Shown: positions 1 to 6,370, counted from the first letter of the stretch. The stretch is DNA of 10,835 nt from Prochloron sp. SP5CPC1 (GCA_014323965.1 JACONB010000030.1:1-10835), one strand, 5' to 3'. A program made the numbers and translations. The notes: generated from the sequence alone by a model not told the origin.

Positions 1-244
1 GTGGCGTTGACGCACCAACGTGGACTGTGAGTAATAGATTAGCTGGATCATATAACATTGCAAGAATGCCACCTGCCAAAGCGATGAAGGTGCGCACTAC
101 CCAAAAGCCTATTTTACTGTAACGTTTTGGGAACCCGTCCGGTTTTTGGTAATATCGAAGGATTTTGAGAGTCTCTACAATGACGCTACCGAAAACACCA
201 CAAAGAAAAACACGAGTGGAAGGATTGGCGAGGAAGTCATTCAT
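1..244 (-). CDS. Small membrane protein, partial (C-terminus beyond left edge)
   Basis: Reading the minus strand from an ATG at 244-242, the frame stays open to base 2, giving 81 residues with no stop. It starts MNDFLANPSTRVFLCGVFGS. Hydrophobic stretches at about residues 11-27 and 47-65 look like two membrane helices, joined by a basic loop (KPDGFPKRYSK), and a third may start after residue 68 (NLLLTVHVGAST). The ATG lies inside the end of the TIR gene: ATGAATGA holds both the start and the TIR stop, so the two are very likely translationally coupled. A weak AAGG lies about 10 bases before the ATG. I do not recognise a named family. Overlap with a TIR gene suggests a partner that anchors, senses for or works with the TIR protein, but that is inference. 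Confidence 0.72.
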   Translation of the reverse strand, partial: MNDFLANPSTRVFLCGVFGSVIVETLKILRYYQKPDGFPKRYSKIGFWVVRTFIALAGGILAMLYDPANLLLTVHVGASTP

Positions 245-695
245 TAATGATGTACCTTTTCATCCGCTGCCAAAACGTGAGACTATCCAAATCGTCAGGC
301 TCAGGCTTTGATTTGCCAAGAGCCCACAACAACTGGCGATAAGCATTTTTATCGTTTGTTGGGACAACTGCCTGACGATCCCTAATCATCTCAGGAATGT
401 CATCAAAGTCCGCCTCCTCAGTGAGGACAGGAATTACGGTTTTTTCTTGCTCAAGTGCAGCTTTAAGCTCTTTTTCCAACATTCTTGAGCCTTTGGACTT
501 CCCCACGATTGCTAGTACAGTGTTAGCTTCTTGTAATGCGGACTCCATAGCAGATTTCCACATCTGTCCTGGCTTAACTTCCCACTGATCCATCCATACA
601 GGAAGACCATCACGTCGCAGTCGCGCTGCAAGTTCTGTAGCTGCACGGCGACTTTTTGGTTCGTGGGCATATGAGATGAAAATTTTATTAGCCAT
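237..695 (-). CDS. TIR-domain protein (152 aa)
   Basis: A stand-alone TIR domain fills residues 3 to about 125. It opens with the strand and box 1-like KIFISYAHE, followed by a helix and the typical segment DGLPVWMDQWEVKPGQMW (residues 29-46), then helix and strand ANTVLAIVGKS (57-67). E74 or E76, in the helix after S67/S70, is the best candidate for the NAD-cleaving glutamate of enzymatic TIR domains. A charged tail of about 25 residues ends in WQRMKRYIINE. Many bacterial TIR proteins break down NAD or make cyclic ADP-ribose signals in phage defence, but some only form scaffolds, so activity here is inferred. There is no second domain, so any sensor or effector must come from a partner. The downstream membrane gene, overlapping by 8 bases, is the obvious one. 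The start ATG sits about 31 bases after an extended -10 promoter. Confidence 0.88.
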   Translation of the reverse strand: MANKIFISYAHEPKSRRAATELAARLRRDGLPVWMDQWEVKPGQMWKSAMESALQEANTVLAIVGKSKGSRMLEKELKAALEQEKTVIPVLTEEADFDDIPEMIRDRQAVVPTNDKNAYRQLLWALGKSKPEPDDLDSLTFWQRMKRYIINE

Positions 696-725
696 GAGCG
701 ATACAAAGCTTTGTCTAGAACTCCA

Positions 726-734
726 ATTATAGCA
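726..734 (-). promoter_or_regulatory. Extended -10 promoter of the TIR gene
   Basis: The minus strand reads TGCTATAAT, a perfect -10 hexamer with the extended TGn element. No good -35 lies 16-18 bases upstream. Transcription would start near 719, leaving a leader of about 25 bases before the TIR start codon at 695. Confidence 0.6.
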
Positions 735-758
735 CTACGCAAACACTTTAGGTTCGCA

Positions 759-777
759 GGGCGCACGCCGTGAGCCC
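759..777. repeat. Imperfect hairpin of intergenic repeat type
   Basis: GGGC-G-CAC / GTG-A-GCCC with loop GCC forms a 7-bp stem with one G-A mismatch. The surrounding bases (GCCGTGAGCCCCTA) resemble the GCCGTGCCCCTA that borders the hairpin at 5838-5854, which suggests a diverged copy of the same dispersed repeat. Confidence 0.4.
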
Positions 778-810
778 CTACATAGCTTGGTGTCCTAACC
801 CTTTTTTGTA

Positions 811-824
811 CTGCTATATAGCAG
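811..824. repeat. 14-bp perfect palindrome
   Basis: CTGCTATATAGCAG is fully self-complementary. It lies between the divergent TIR and Uma2 promoters, about 77 bases beyond the TIR -10 element and 93 bases before the Uma2 one. It could be a dimeric regulator site or simply a short repeat; nothing in the sequence decides this. Confidence 0.4.
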
Positions 825-895
825 AATGCAGTTGCACATGACTCCTCCTGATTTTCAAGTACAACTATATCACACTATCGTAAAACTTTGCGTCT

Positions 896-925
896 TTGCG
901 GCTTGGCGCGAAACAATGCTATAAT
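896..925 (+). promoter_or_regulatory. Promoter of the Uma2-family gene
   Basis: TGCTATAAT at 917-925 is an extended -10 element. TTGCGG at 896-901 is a fair -35 match with 18 bases between the two hexamers. Transcription would begin near 932, giving a leader of about 23 bases. The nine bases are identical to the TIR promoter core. Confidence 0.6.
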
Positions 926-954
926 CAAAAATGACCCAAAATCGAAATTGAGCT

Positions 955-1776
955 ATGATCATTTCGGCAGCTCCAGTTATTATATACCCGGAATCGGATG
1001 GAAAACCCTTGGCTGATAATACCCTCCAATTTCGTTATATTACCACTATACAAGGGGGAATCGATGCCCTATTTGCTGATAACCCCAATGTTTTTGTGGC
1101 TGGGGACTTGTTTTGGTATGCTGTAGAAGGGGAACCGGACGCAAAACAGGCTCCTGACGTCATGGTAGTATTTGGGAGACCAAAAGGGGACCGCCGTTCC
1201 TACAAACAATGGGAAGAAGAGAGCATCCCGCCCCAGGTAGTATTTGAAATTGCTTCCATAAGTAATACCAAAAAAGAGTTAGAAGGGAAGAAACTTGAAT
1301 TCTATGACCGACACGGAGTAGAAGAATACTATATCTTCGATCCAGATAGAGGTTCATTGAAGGGTTGGTTGCGCCGGTTCTCTTCAATAATGCCTATTTC
1401 GGAAATGTCCGGGTGGATAAGTCCCCGTTTAAAGGTTCGTTTTGAAGTATCAGACGGTGAATTGCAATTATATGGTCCCGACGGGGAAGTATTTGGGAGT
1501 TATGTGGAGATAATTTCCCAATCGCACCGAGAAAGAGAACGGGCTGAACTTGAAAGAGAACGGGCTGAACTTGAAAGAGAACGAGCTGAACAGGAAAGAG
1601 AACGAGCTGAACAAGCTGAACGAGAAAAGTATCTAATCCAACAAGAACGAGATACTTTAGCCTCTCAACAGCGACAATCAGTTATCCGTTTATTGGCAAT
1701 GGGTTTGACTGATGAGCAAGTTGCAGCAGCTTTGGGATTATCTGTAGAATCCGTTAGGGAGATAGCTTCAGTCTGA
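955..1776 (+). CDS. Uma2 family (DUF820) endonuclease-fold protein
   Basis: This 273-residue protein has the PD-(D/E)XK-like core of the Uma2 family: D68 in APDVMVVFG, E98 in PPQVVFEIAS and K112/K113 before LEFYDRHGVEEYYIFDP. These match the expected metal- and phosphate-binding residues. After the core (about residues 1-185) comes a charged coiled coil, residues 191-237, built from four ERERAE(L/Q) heptads. The last ~35 residues (RLLAMGLTDEQVAAALGLSVESV) form a helix-turn-helix-like end. Uma2 proteins occur in many copies in cyanobacteria; no biological role is firmly known, and DNA cleavage is inferred from the fold. The frame starts at the first ATG, 30 bases after the -10 element, with no clear ribosome binding site. 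The gene stands alone and is transcribed away from the TIR gene. Confidence 0.9.
   Translation: MIISAAPVIIYPESDGKPLADNTLQFRYITTIQGGIDALFADNPNVFVAGDLFWYAVEGEPDAKQAPDVMVVFGRPKGDRRSYKQWEEESIPPQVVFEIASISNTKKELEGKKLEFYDRHGVEEYYIFDPDRGSLKGWLRRFSSIMPISEMSGWISPRLKVRFEVSDGELQLYGPDGEVFGSYVEIISQSHRERERAELERERAELERERAEQERERAEQAEREKYLIQQERDTLASQQRQSVIRLLAMGLTDEQVAAALGLSVESVREIASV
1531..1614 (+). repeat. Four tandem 21-bp units coding the coiled coil
   Basis: Four in-frame units beginning GAAAGAGAACGGGCTGAACTT code for residues 193-220 (ERERAEL twice, then ERERAEQ twice). Units 1 and 2 are identical; units 3 and 4 differ from them at a few bases. The unit equals one heptad, so gain or loss of copies would keep both the frame and the coiled-coil register. 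Confidence 0.9.
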
Positions 1777-1819
1777 TAAGAGCCTTTTTTTTATATACAT
1801 GGAGTTATTCATGATTCAC

Positions 1820-2887
1820 CTATTTAGTTCCTACGAACTGGAGATTCCTTTCTCGAATCTTCGCCCCAGCATCGTCGTACAAAAATGGTAAATAAGCATA
1901 GCGTACACCCTGAGTAACTGGGGTAGCCTCATGAAGAAGAGAACAAGAAAATACTACTGCACCACCTGCTGGAGCAGTGTAGGTTTGACCCCCGAACTCA
2001 GGGAAACGGAGCATTCCTCCCTCATATTCTCCCGTATTCAGGTTAACTGATACGGCAAACTTTCGGTGAACCGTTCCCTTGGTGGTATTGTCTCGATGAC
2101 AATTGAAAAAACCCCCAATGGTGCTGTCATAGCAGGCTACAATATGTCGCTCAATGCGAGTCGCATCAAACTGAAAAGCTTTTTTTATCTCTGGGGCTAG
2201 GCGATCGTGGATCCTAAACATAGCTGCACGGCGGAGACTTTCATCCTCAATTGTCTGATCCCGGCGACGCTTAAAATTGTGGTCAACAGTGGCAACAGTA
2301 CGTCCTTGGACTTCCCGCATAAAACCGGAGTCCTTTCCTCCATGGTGGTTATAATAGGCAATCAAAGCCTGACACAGCTCTGGTTCAAAGATACGGGGCA
2401 CCACTAAGATGGGGGCTTGCACCGAGGCTTTTCCCCCCGGTAAGTTGGGTAAGGTAGATAGGATGGATATCAATTGAGAAACATGAGTTTCTGGCAGGTT
2501 CCCAAAAGGTAGAACACTCAATATCCGTAGACGCTCATCCAGAATATAAGTATCAGCCTCATCGATGACACCATATTGGCGGTTAATATTTTGGTCAAAA
2601 TCCCAGAAAAAGCGAATACCGGGCAACTGCTGTTGCACACGAGATAATGCCACATCCTCTGGATCCTTACTCACCCCAAAAAAGCAGCATTTTTCGTCGT
2701 CAAATATTCTTCCATGTCGTCTCACCTCTTCTAACACTTTTTGACTTCCTTTCTCCCCTGCTGATCCGAAAAAGCAGAGCACCACATATCTTCCGGCTAC
2801 GGTATGAAACTGAAATTTTGGATTAGTTAGGGAAGGAGCTATAAACCAAGGGGCAGGTTCTCCTGCTGTGAGAAATTTTGCTGACAT
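1820..2887 (-). CDS. Peroxiredoxin-like domain fused to a 2-oxoglutarate/Fe(II) oxygenase
   Basis: The 355 residues split in two. Residues 1-150 have an AhpC/TSA thioredoxin-fold pattern (GEPAPWF, YVVLCFFGSAGEKGS, FFGVSKDPEDVA, FFWDFDQNINRQYGV, TYILDERLRILSV). The residue after the first core strand that should be the peroxidatic Cys is missing: the motif reads FFGSAGEKGSQ with no Cys, although C38 lies within the strand. Residues 160-350 are a prolyl-4-hydroxylase-type dioxygenase: the iron triad is H264-x-D266 and H319, and R329 in GVRYAYLPF probably binds 2-oxoglutarate. Iron binding and hydroxylation are therefore likely; substrate unknown. The peroxiredoxin half is probably non-catalytic. 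The gene converges on the Uma2 gene and diverges from dnaB. A perfect TATAAT on the minus strand (2971-2976) could drive it. Confidence 0.88.
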   Translation of the reverse strand: MSAKFLTAGEPAPWFIAPSLTNPKFQFHTVAGRYVVLCFFGSAGEKGSQKVLEEVRRHGRIFDDEKCCFFGVSKDPEDVALSRVQQQLPGIRFFWDFDQNINRQYGVIDEADTYILDERLRILSVLPFGNLPETHVSQLISILSTLPNLPGGKASVQAPILVVPRIFEPELCQALIAYYNHHGGKDSGFMREVQGRTVATVDHNFKRRRDQTIEDESLRRAAMFRIHDRLAPEIKKAFQFDATRIERHIVACYDSTIGGFFNCHRDNTTKGTVHRKFAVSVNLNTGEYEGGMLRFPEFGGQTYTAPAGGAVVFSCSLLHEATPVTQGVRYAYLPFLYDDAGAKIRERNLQFVGTK

Positions 2888-2970
2888 GAACTTCTGTTTT
2901 TTGGTAGTGTAAGTAAATATGAAACGCCGGAGGGCTTTTAAAAACCAATCCAGATCTAGACTAAAATTGA

Positions 2971-2976
2971 ATTATA
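2971..2976 (-). promoter_or_regulatory. Candidate -10 element for the oxygenase fusion gene
   Basis: TATAAT on the minus strand lies 84 bases before the ATG at 2887. No convincing -35 hexamer lies upstream, so this is a weak call. It would give a leader of roughly 75 bases. Confidence 0.35.
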
Positions 2977-3042
2977 AAGCAATGGTCCTCACGGTTAGGA
3001 TATAAATTACATTATATAGCTAACTATCATGAATTTTACACC

Positions 3043-3050
3043 GAGGAGGA
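3043..3050 (+). promoter_or_regulatory. Strong ribosome binding site not used by the annotated dnaB start
   Basis: GAGGAGGA, a near-full complement of the 16S rRNA tail, ends 8 bases before the ATG at 3059. It is the best ribosome binding site seen in the window, yet it serves a 42-codon frame. dnaB itself starts at 3208 behind AT-rich sequence with none. Confidence 0.75.
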
Positions 3051-3058
3051 TTTTTAAA

Positions 3059-3187
3059 ATGAACTATTACTCAAATTTTTCCAAAACAGCGGCAAATCGG
3101 CTTCTCTACACCCACGCTCCGCTCTATAGTTCCGCTTTGTGGGTAGCCTTGGGGAGCCACGGAAGGTGGGCAATGCCCACCCTCTAG
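3059..3187 (+). pseudogene. 42-codon frame: probable detached N-terminus of DnaB, or a leader peptide
   Basis: The frame begins MNYYSNFSKTAANRL and then runs through hairpin-rich repeat sequence to TAG at 3185. Cyanobacterial DnaB proteins usually begin with 12-20 variable residues ending ...(D/N)RLPPQNIEAEE. Here the short frame supplies the '...NRL' part and the frame at 3208 begins MHDLPPQNIDAEE. The simplest reading is that a repeat of about 110 bases entered the dnaB 5' end after codon 15, leaving the old start and ribosome binding site in front and forcing initiation at a new ATG. The two frames differ, so readthrough cannot join them. It could instead be a translated leader whose stop, 20 bases before dnaB, helps ribosomes re-initiate. 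That family pattern is from memory; the frames and the ribosome binding site are directly visible. Confidence 0.5.
3165..3181. repeat. 7-3-7 hairpin repeat upstream of dnaB
   Basis: GGTGGGC-AAT-GCCCACC is a perfect 7-bp stem with a 3-base loop. The core GGCAATGCC is the same as in the hairpin at 5838-5854. It belongs to the repeat-like tract from about 3104 to 3190 that separates the probable old dnaB start from the present one. Confidence 0.7.
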
Positions 3188-3207
3188 CCTACAAATAATT
3201 TAATATT

Positions 3208-4530
3208 ATGCATGATTTGCCACCACAAAATATTGATGCTGAAGAATCCATTCTTGGGGGCATTCTAATGGATCCGGGAGCAATCGAGCGAGTAGTAGAC
3301 CTGCTCGTCTCCGATGCATTTTATGTTCAAGCACATCGAGAAATCTACCTAGGTGCCCTGAAACTGCACCTAAAAGGGGAACCCACAGACTTAATGACAG
3401 TAACTTCCTGGCTTTCAGACCATAAGTTACTGGAGAAAGTGGGAGGTACTTCTAGGTTAGCTCAATTATTAGACCGTACCGTCTCAGCGGTGAACATCGA
3501 TCGCTATGCAGCTTTAGTGATGGATAAGTACATGCGGCGCCAATTAATTGCTGCGGGTGGGGAAATTGTGGAGTTGGGTTACGATACGACTCAAGAGTTA
3601 GAATCAGTACTGGACTCCTCAGAGCAGAAAATTTTTCGCCTCACCCAAGAACGTCCTCAAGAAGGTTTGGTTCCCATCGCTGATTCTATCTCCCTAGCAT
3701 ATAATCAAATTGAAAAGCTCCATCAAGAGGCTACTCTCCCCGGTATTACTTCTGGCTTTTACGACCTTGATGCCATGACCAGCGGTTTTCAGCGTTCCGA
3801 CCTGATTATCCTCGCAGGAAGACCGTCCATGGGGAAAACTGCCCTCGCATTGGGTATTGGAGCCAATATCGCTCGGGAACATAAACTGCCAGTTGCTATT
3901 TTTAGCCTGGAAATGTCCAAGGAACAACTAGCTTTGCGACTATTAGCTGGAAGATCGGGCATCCCCAGTAACCGTCTCCGTTCCGGACGGCTGAGTCAAA
4001 CCGACTTTGACCCTTTGGTTCGCGCTATGGATGATATTGTGGAATTACCCATCTATATCGACGATAACGCCAACCCCACTATCATGCAAATACGTTCCCA
4101 AGTCCGCCGTCTCCAAGCGCAACAAAAGGGCAAATTGGGCTTAGTATTAGTAGATTATTTGCAATTAATGGAAGAAGGGGGAGAGAACCGGGTGCAAGAA
4201 TTATCTCGGATTACCCGATCCATGAAAGGTTTAGCCCGAGAAATGAATGTCCCGATTGTCGCCCTCTCTCAGCTCAGTCGGGGTGTGGAACAGAGAACAA
4301 ATAAGCGTCCCATGATGTCTGATTTGCGGGAATCCGGTTCCATTGAGCAGGATGCCGATTTAGTCATCATGTTATATCGCGACAGCTATTATAATCCCGA
4401 TTCTCCCGATCGCAATGTTGCCGAAGTTATTATTTGCAAACACCGCAATGGTCCTACAGGAACTGTTAAACTGCTCTTCCAACCGGAGTTGACCAAATTT
4501 GAAAATCTAGCCAACCCTAAAAATTCTTAG
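3208..4530 (+). CDS. dnaB: Replicative DNA helicase DnaB
   Basis: DnaB is the hexameric ring helicase that unwinds DNA at the replication fork and binds primase. Residues 4-105 are the N-terminal domain (LPPQNIDAEESILGGIL), 106-180 the linker, and 181-440 the RecA-like motor. Walker A is GRPSMGKT (204-211), Walker B LVLVDYLQL with D316, the polar motif is VALSQLSRGVEQR (351-363), and R413 in KHRNGPTG fits the arginine finger. No intein interrupts it, though inteins are common in cyanobacterial DnaB. The length of 440 is slightly short at the N-terminus. A stop lies 9 bases before this ATG in frame, so no upstream extension is possible. The start has no ribosome binding site; see the 42-codon frame just upstream. 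The neighbours are transcribed on the other strand, so dnaB is on its own here. Confidence 0.97.
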   Translation: MHDLPPQNIDAEESILGGILMDPGAIERVVDLLVSDAFYVQAHREIYLGALKLHLKGEPTDLMTVTSWLSDHKLLEKVGGTSRLAQLLDRTVSAVNIDRYAALVMDKYMRRQLIAAGGEIVELGYDTTQELESVLDSSEQKIFRLTQERPQEGLVPIADSISLAYNQIEKLHQEATLPGITSGFYDLDAMTSGFQRSDLIILAGRPSMGKTALALGIGANIAREHKLPVAIFSLEMSKEQLALRLLAGRSGIPSNRLRSGRLSQTDFDPLVRAMDDIVELPIYIDDNANPTIMQIRSQVRRLQAQQKGKLGLVLVDYLQLMEEGGENRVQELSRITRSMKGLAREMNVPIVALSQLSRGVEQRTNKRPMMSDLRESGSIEQDADLVIMLYRDSYYNPDSPDRNVAEVIICKHRNGPTGTVKLLFQPELTKFENLANPKNS

Positions 4531-4633
4531 TACCGAATGTAGGCAACTATAAACCTCCCCAAATCTATCCATTGCTGGACAAATCCGAGCCGGCGTCCCA
4601 AGAATCCCACGTGTCAAGTTTTGGGTTTAATTT

Positions 4634-5482
4634 CTAAAAGGCTGGTTTGGCAACGGGAACTTGCTGCATGGAACAGAACAAAGAACCAGCTACCCTCTCA
4701 GCGAAGTTACTTTGTGCCTGCTTGAAGATTTCATCGTAGATCGAGCTGCCATTAGCTTTCTTCATGTTCGATCTGCTGGGTTGAACCAGTTCGTGGAGTT
4801 TTTCTCCTTGCAGTTCTTCTTCCCAGTGAACGGTGATGAAAGTTTCTTCAACCCATTCCGAGAGATAGATAGGGGGAATATGGATAGAAGTAGAAGCGGC
4901 GAGGATAAGCCAACCATCGTCCTCACAACGGTAGCCGATTTCTACCATATAGTCGCGATCGCTCACTGGTATAGGCAGATACCACTCTCGTGCTAGTTCC
5001 CCGCAGAGATATTCTTGAACACTTAGGGGACTACTCATATCCGTGACATCGTAAAGACGCAGAGCTAACTGCTGTCCTCCAAGACGAAGCAGTTTTTCTT
5101 GATCCTCTTTGGCAATATCCCAATAAGCATAAGCCCATTGAGGTTCACGAGGCATCAGCACGATCCGACTTTCCTCGTATCCCTTTGGTAAGTCCCCCAA
5201 CCCTTCGTCAACCGATGCTAGAAGTATTTCGTCAGCCACATCTTTTTCAGGACGTTCAAATGTTGCCGCTTCTACTGGTTGTGCTTCCATAACAGCTAGA
5301 CTTGAGGTAAGTCTTTCTGTTTCTGCTTTTTTAACTTCAGCTAGTAGTTTGGCTTTACGCATCCGACTGTAACGGGAGACATTGAATTCGCTGGCAACTC
5401 TGCGCAGCTGACGCAATGTCATCTCTTCTAGAGGTAAGAGTTCTTTTGACCTGGGATAGTTTCTGCAAATAGCTTCTGGCAT
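4634..5482 (-). CDS. DUF4912 protein with N-terminal Rho_N/SAP-like domain
   Basis: Residues 16-53 (LPLEEMTLRQLRRVASEFNV...KAKLLAEVKKAE) form a short helical LEM/SAP-like unit of the kind found at the N-terminus of Rho, often a nucleic-acid-binding module. After a variable acidic linker (about 54-100), residues 104-225 match DUF4912: SRIVLMPREPQWAYAYWDI, LALRLYDVTD, YLPIPVSDRDYMVEIGYR, GWLILAASTSIHIPP. This beta-rich domain often appears in cyanobacteria together with such N-terminal units; its function is unknown. The C-terminal ~55 residues are polar and unremarkable. The start ATG is preceded by AT-rich sequence and no ribosome binding site, but a strong promoter lies at 5626-5653 and an inverted repeat lies just before the start. 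The gene converges with dnaB over a 103-base spacer showing no clear terminator. Confidence 0.82.
   Translation of the reverse strand: MPEAICRNYPRSKELLPLEEMTLRQLRRVASEFNVSRYSRMRKAKLLAEVKKAETERLTSSLAVMEAQPVEAATFERPEKDVADEILLASVDEGLGDLPKGYEESRIVLMPREPQWAYAYWDIAKEDQEKLLRLGGQQLALRLYDVTDMSSPLSVQEYLCGELAREWYLPIPVSDRDYMVEIGYRCEDDGWLILAASTSIHIPPIYLSEWVEETFITVHWEEELQGEKLHELVQPSRSNMKKANGSSIYDEIFKQAQSNFAERVAGSLFCSMQQVPVAKPAF
4955..4962. repeat. HIP1 octamer
   Basis: GCGATCGC, the highly iterated palindrome over-represented in many cyanobacterial genomes, lies inside the DUF4912 gene. With the copies at 7160 and 8751 this makes three in 10.8 kb, far above chance. Confidence 0.9.
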
Positions 5483-5491
5483 AATTAAAAA

Positions 5492-5516
5492 CTTAACACG
5501 ATATGATTGTTAAGTA
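5492..5516 (-). promoter_or_regulatory. Inverted repeat in the DUF4912 leader
   Basis: ACTTAACA (5492-5499) and TGTTAAGT (5509-5516) are perfect 8-bp inverted arms with 9 bases between. In the message the hairpin would be followed by UUUUU and end about 9 bases before the start codon. It could be a repressor site, an RNA structure limiting ribosome access, or a weak attenuator. Confidence 0.5.
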
Positions 5517-5625
5517 TGTGTCAAATTAGACAATTTTATTGATGCTATTACTTGGGTTTATTGTTAGGTTCAACTGCCACCTCGCCAGTCACGTTTTTGA
5601 GTGGGCGTAGATAGCTTGTGACCCT

Positions 5626-5653
5626 ATTATATCAACCGTTATTTCATCGTCAA
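5626..5653 (-). promoter_or_regulatory. Strong sigma70-type promoter for the DUF4912 gene
   Basis: On the minus strand TTGACG (5653-5648) and TATAAT (5631-5626) are separated by 16 bases. This is the closest match to the consensus in the window. Transcription would start near 5619, giving a leader of about 137 bases that contains the inverted repeat at 5492-5516. Confidence 0.75.
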
Positions 5654-5810
5654 GTAATTTTTACCGCAATTATAAGGATATGCAAGAGTTTATTAGCAAT
5701 TCGGGGATCGCCTTCTTATTATTATATAACAGAAAGTTCCCCTTGGGGATCAAGGTAAACAAGTAATATCACATCTTTATATAAAGAAACCTACTTTTAT
5801 TACATACTTA

Positions 5811-5825
5811 AGTAAAGTAAAGTAA
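5811..5825. repeat. AGTAA x3 tandem repeat
   Basis: Three perfect copies of AGTAA in the spacer before the hairpin at 5838. This looks like simple sequence with no evident role. Confidence 0.6.
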
Positions 5826-5837
5826 ACCGCACTATCA

Positions 5838-5854
5838 GCACGGCAATGCCGTGC
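5838..5854. repeat. 7-3-7 hairpin repeat
   Basis: GCACGGC-AAT-GCCGTGC is a perfect 7-bp stem with loop AAT, followed by CCCCTAAAT. It shares the core GGCAATGCC with the hairpin before dnaB. It lies 79 bases beyond the DUF3531 stop and lacks a T-run on the minus strand, so it is better seen as a dispersed repeat than as a terminator. Confidence 0.65.
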
Positions 5855-5932
5855 CCCTAAATTTTAGTGCTCCAAGAGGCAACAGTCCCCACTTTATATC
5901 AGTGACCACATACCATTCCCACAACGTTTTAA

Positions 5933-6370
5933 TTAGATAAAAGAATCATTCTGCTTAACTGTGGGCCAATCTTCATTTACCCCCCCTACAATAAAGCGCT
6001 GAATCGTAAGATATTCCCTATTCAGTTGTATCAAAGCATTAATCAGTACATCCAGAGCCATAGGATCGCTAGTCCCCAGGTCTAACCAACACCTTCCCCA
6101 AGTACCAAGATACTCGAAATCCCCCATATTGTGCATCGGTGCCATCATCGCGGAGCCAGCAATAGCTGGATCGTAGTCCATGTAGCTAATATCCACCCCC
6201 TCATCCTGTACTTGCAGGTTTTCGGCATTAAATCCCCCTAACTTGCCCAAATAATACCAAGAATTAAACAATTCCTCTATATAGTGGGTTTCCTGGGGTG
6301 CAGGAACAGTCTCAAACTCCAGCCAAATCCAGAGGTCAAAAGGATTGAATTCGCGGAACTCTACTTTCAT
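5933..6370 (-). CDS. DUF3531 family protein
   Basis: This 145-residue soluble protein is a single DUF3531 domain, a family conserved in cyanobacteria and plastid-bearing eukaryotes with no assigned function. Recognisable stretches are the start MKVEFREFNPFDLWIWLEF, then FNSWYYLGKLGGFNAENLQV, the acidic VDISYMDYDP (59-68), MHNMGDFEYLGTWGRCWLDLGTSD (79-102) and a helical end LDVLINALIQLNREYLTIQRFIVGG. Conserved Trp, Tyr and Asp residues are dense, suggesting a compact fold and perhaps a ligand site, but no catalytic motif is evident. There is no signal peptide or membrane segment. The length is typical of the cyanobacterial members. It stands 131 bases downstream of the DUF2993 gene on the same strand; I see no strong promoter of its own, so readthrough from upstream is possible. 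Confidence 0.85.
   Translation of the reverse strand: MKVEFREFNPFDLWIWLEFETVPAPQETHYIEELFNSWYYLGKLGGFNAENLQVQDEGVDISYMDYDPAIAGSAMMAPMHNMGDFEYLGTWGRCWLDLGTSDPMALDVLINALIQLNREYLTIQRFIVGGVNEDWPTVKQNDSFI

Larger units (their letters stand above)
5483..5932. other. 450-base AT-rich intergenic region
   Basis: The spacer between the DUF4912 start and the DUF3531 stop contains a promoter, an inverted repeat, a simple tandem repeat and a hairpin repeat, each listed separately. No convincing gene was seen on either strand. A short TCCCC-TT-GGGGA palindrome-like element lies near 5740-5755. Confidence 0.7.

Noticed and set aside
238..240. Second ATG (240-238) overlapping the TIR stop as start of the membrane gene
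   Set aside because: That frame meets a stop after about 20 codons, whereas the ATG at 244-242 opens a frame that continues to the window edge with clear membrane helices.
1531..1614. CRISPR-like or minisatellite array
   Set aside because: The 21-bp units are directly joined without spacers and code in frame for heptads of a coiled coil.
1777..1795. Intrinsic terminator after the Uma2 gene
   Set aside because: There is a run of eight T, but no stem could be found just before it.
3811..3850. Intein site in dnaB
   Set aside because: The Walker A region, where cyanobacterial DnaB inteins often insert, is uninterrupted; the whole motor domain reads through at normal length.
4661..4996. Plus-strand open frame of 111 codons
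   Set aside because: It is entirely antisense to the DUF4912 gene, which has recognisable domains.
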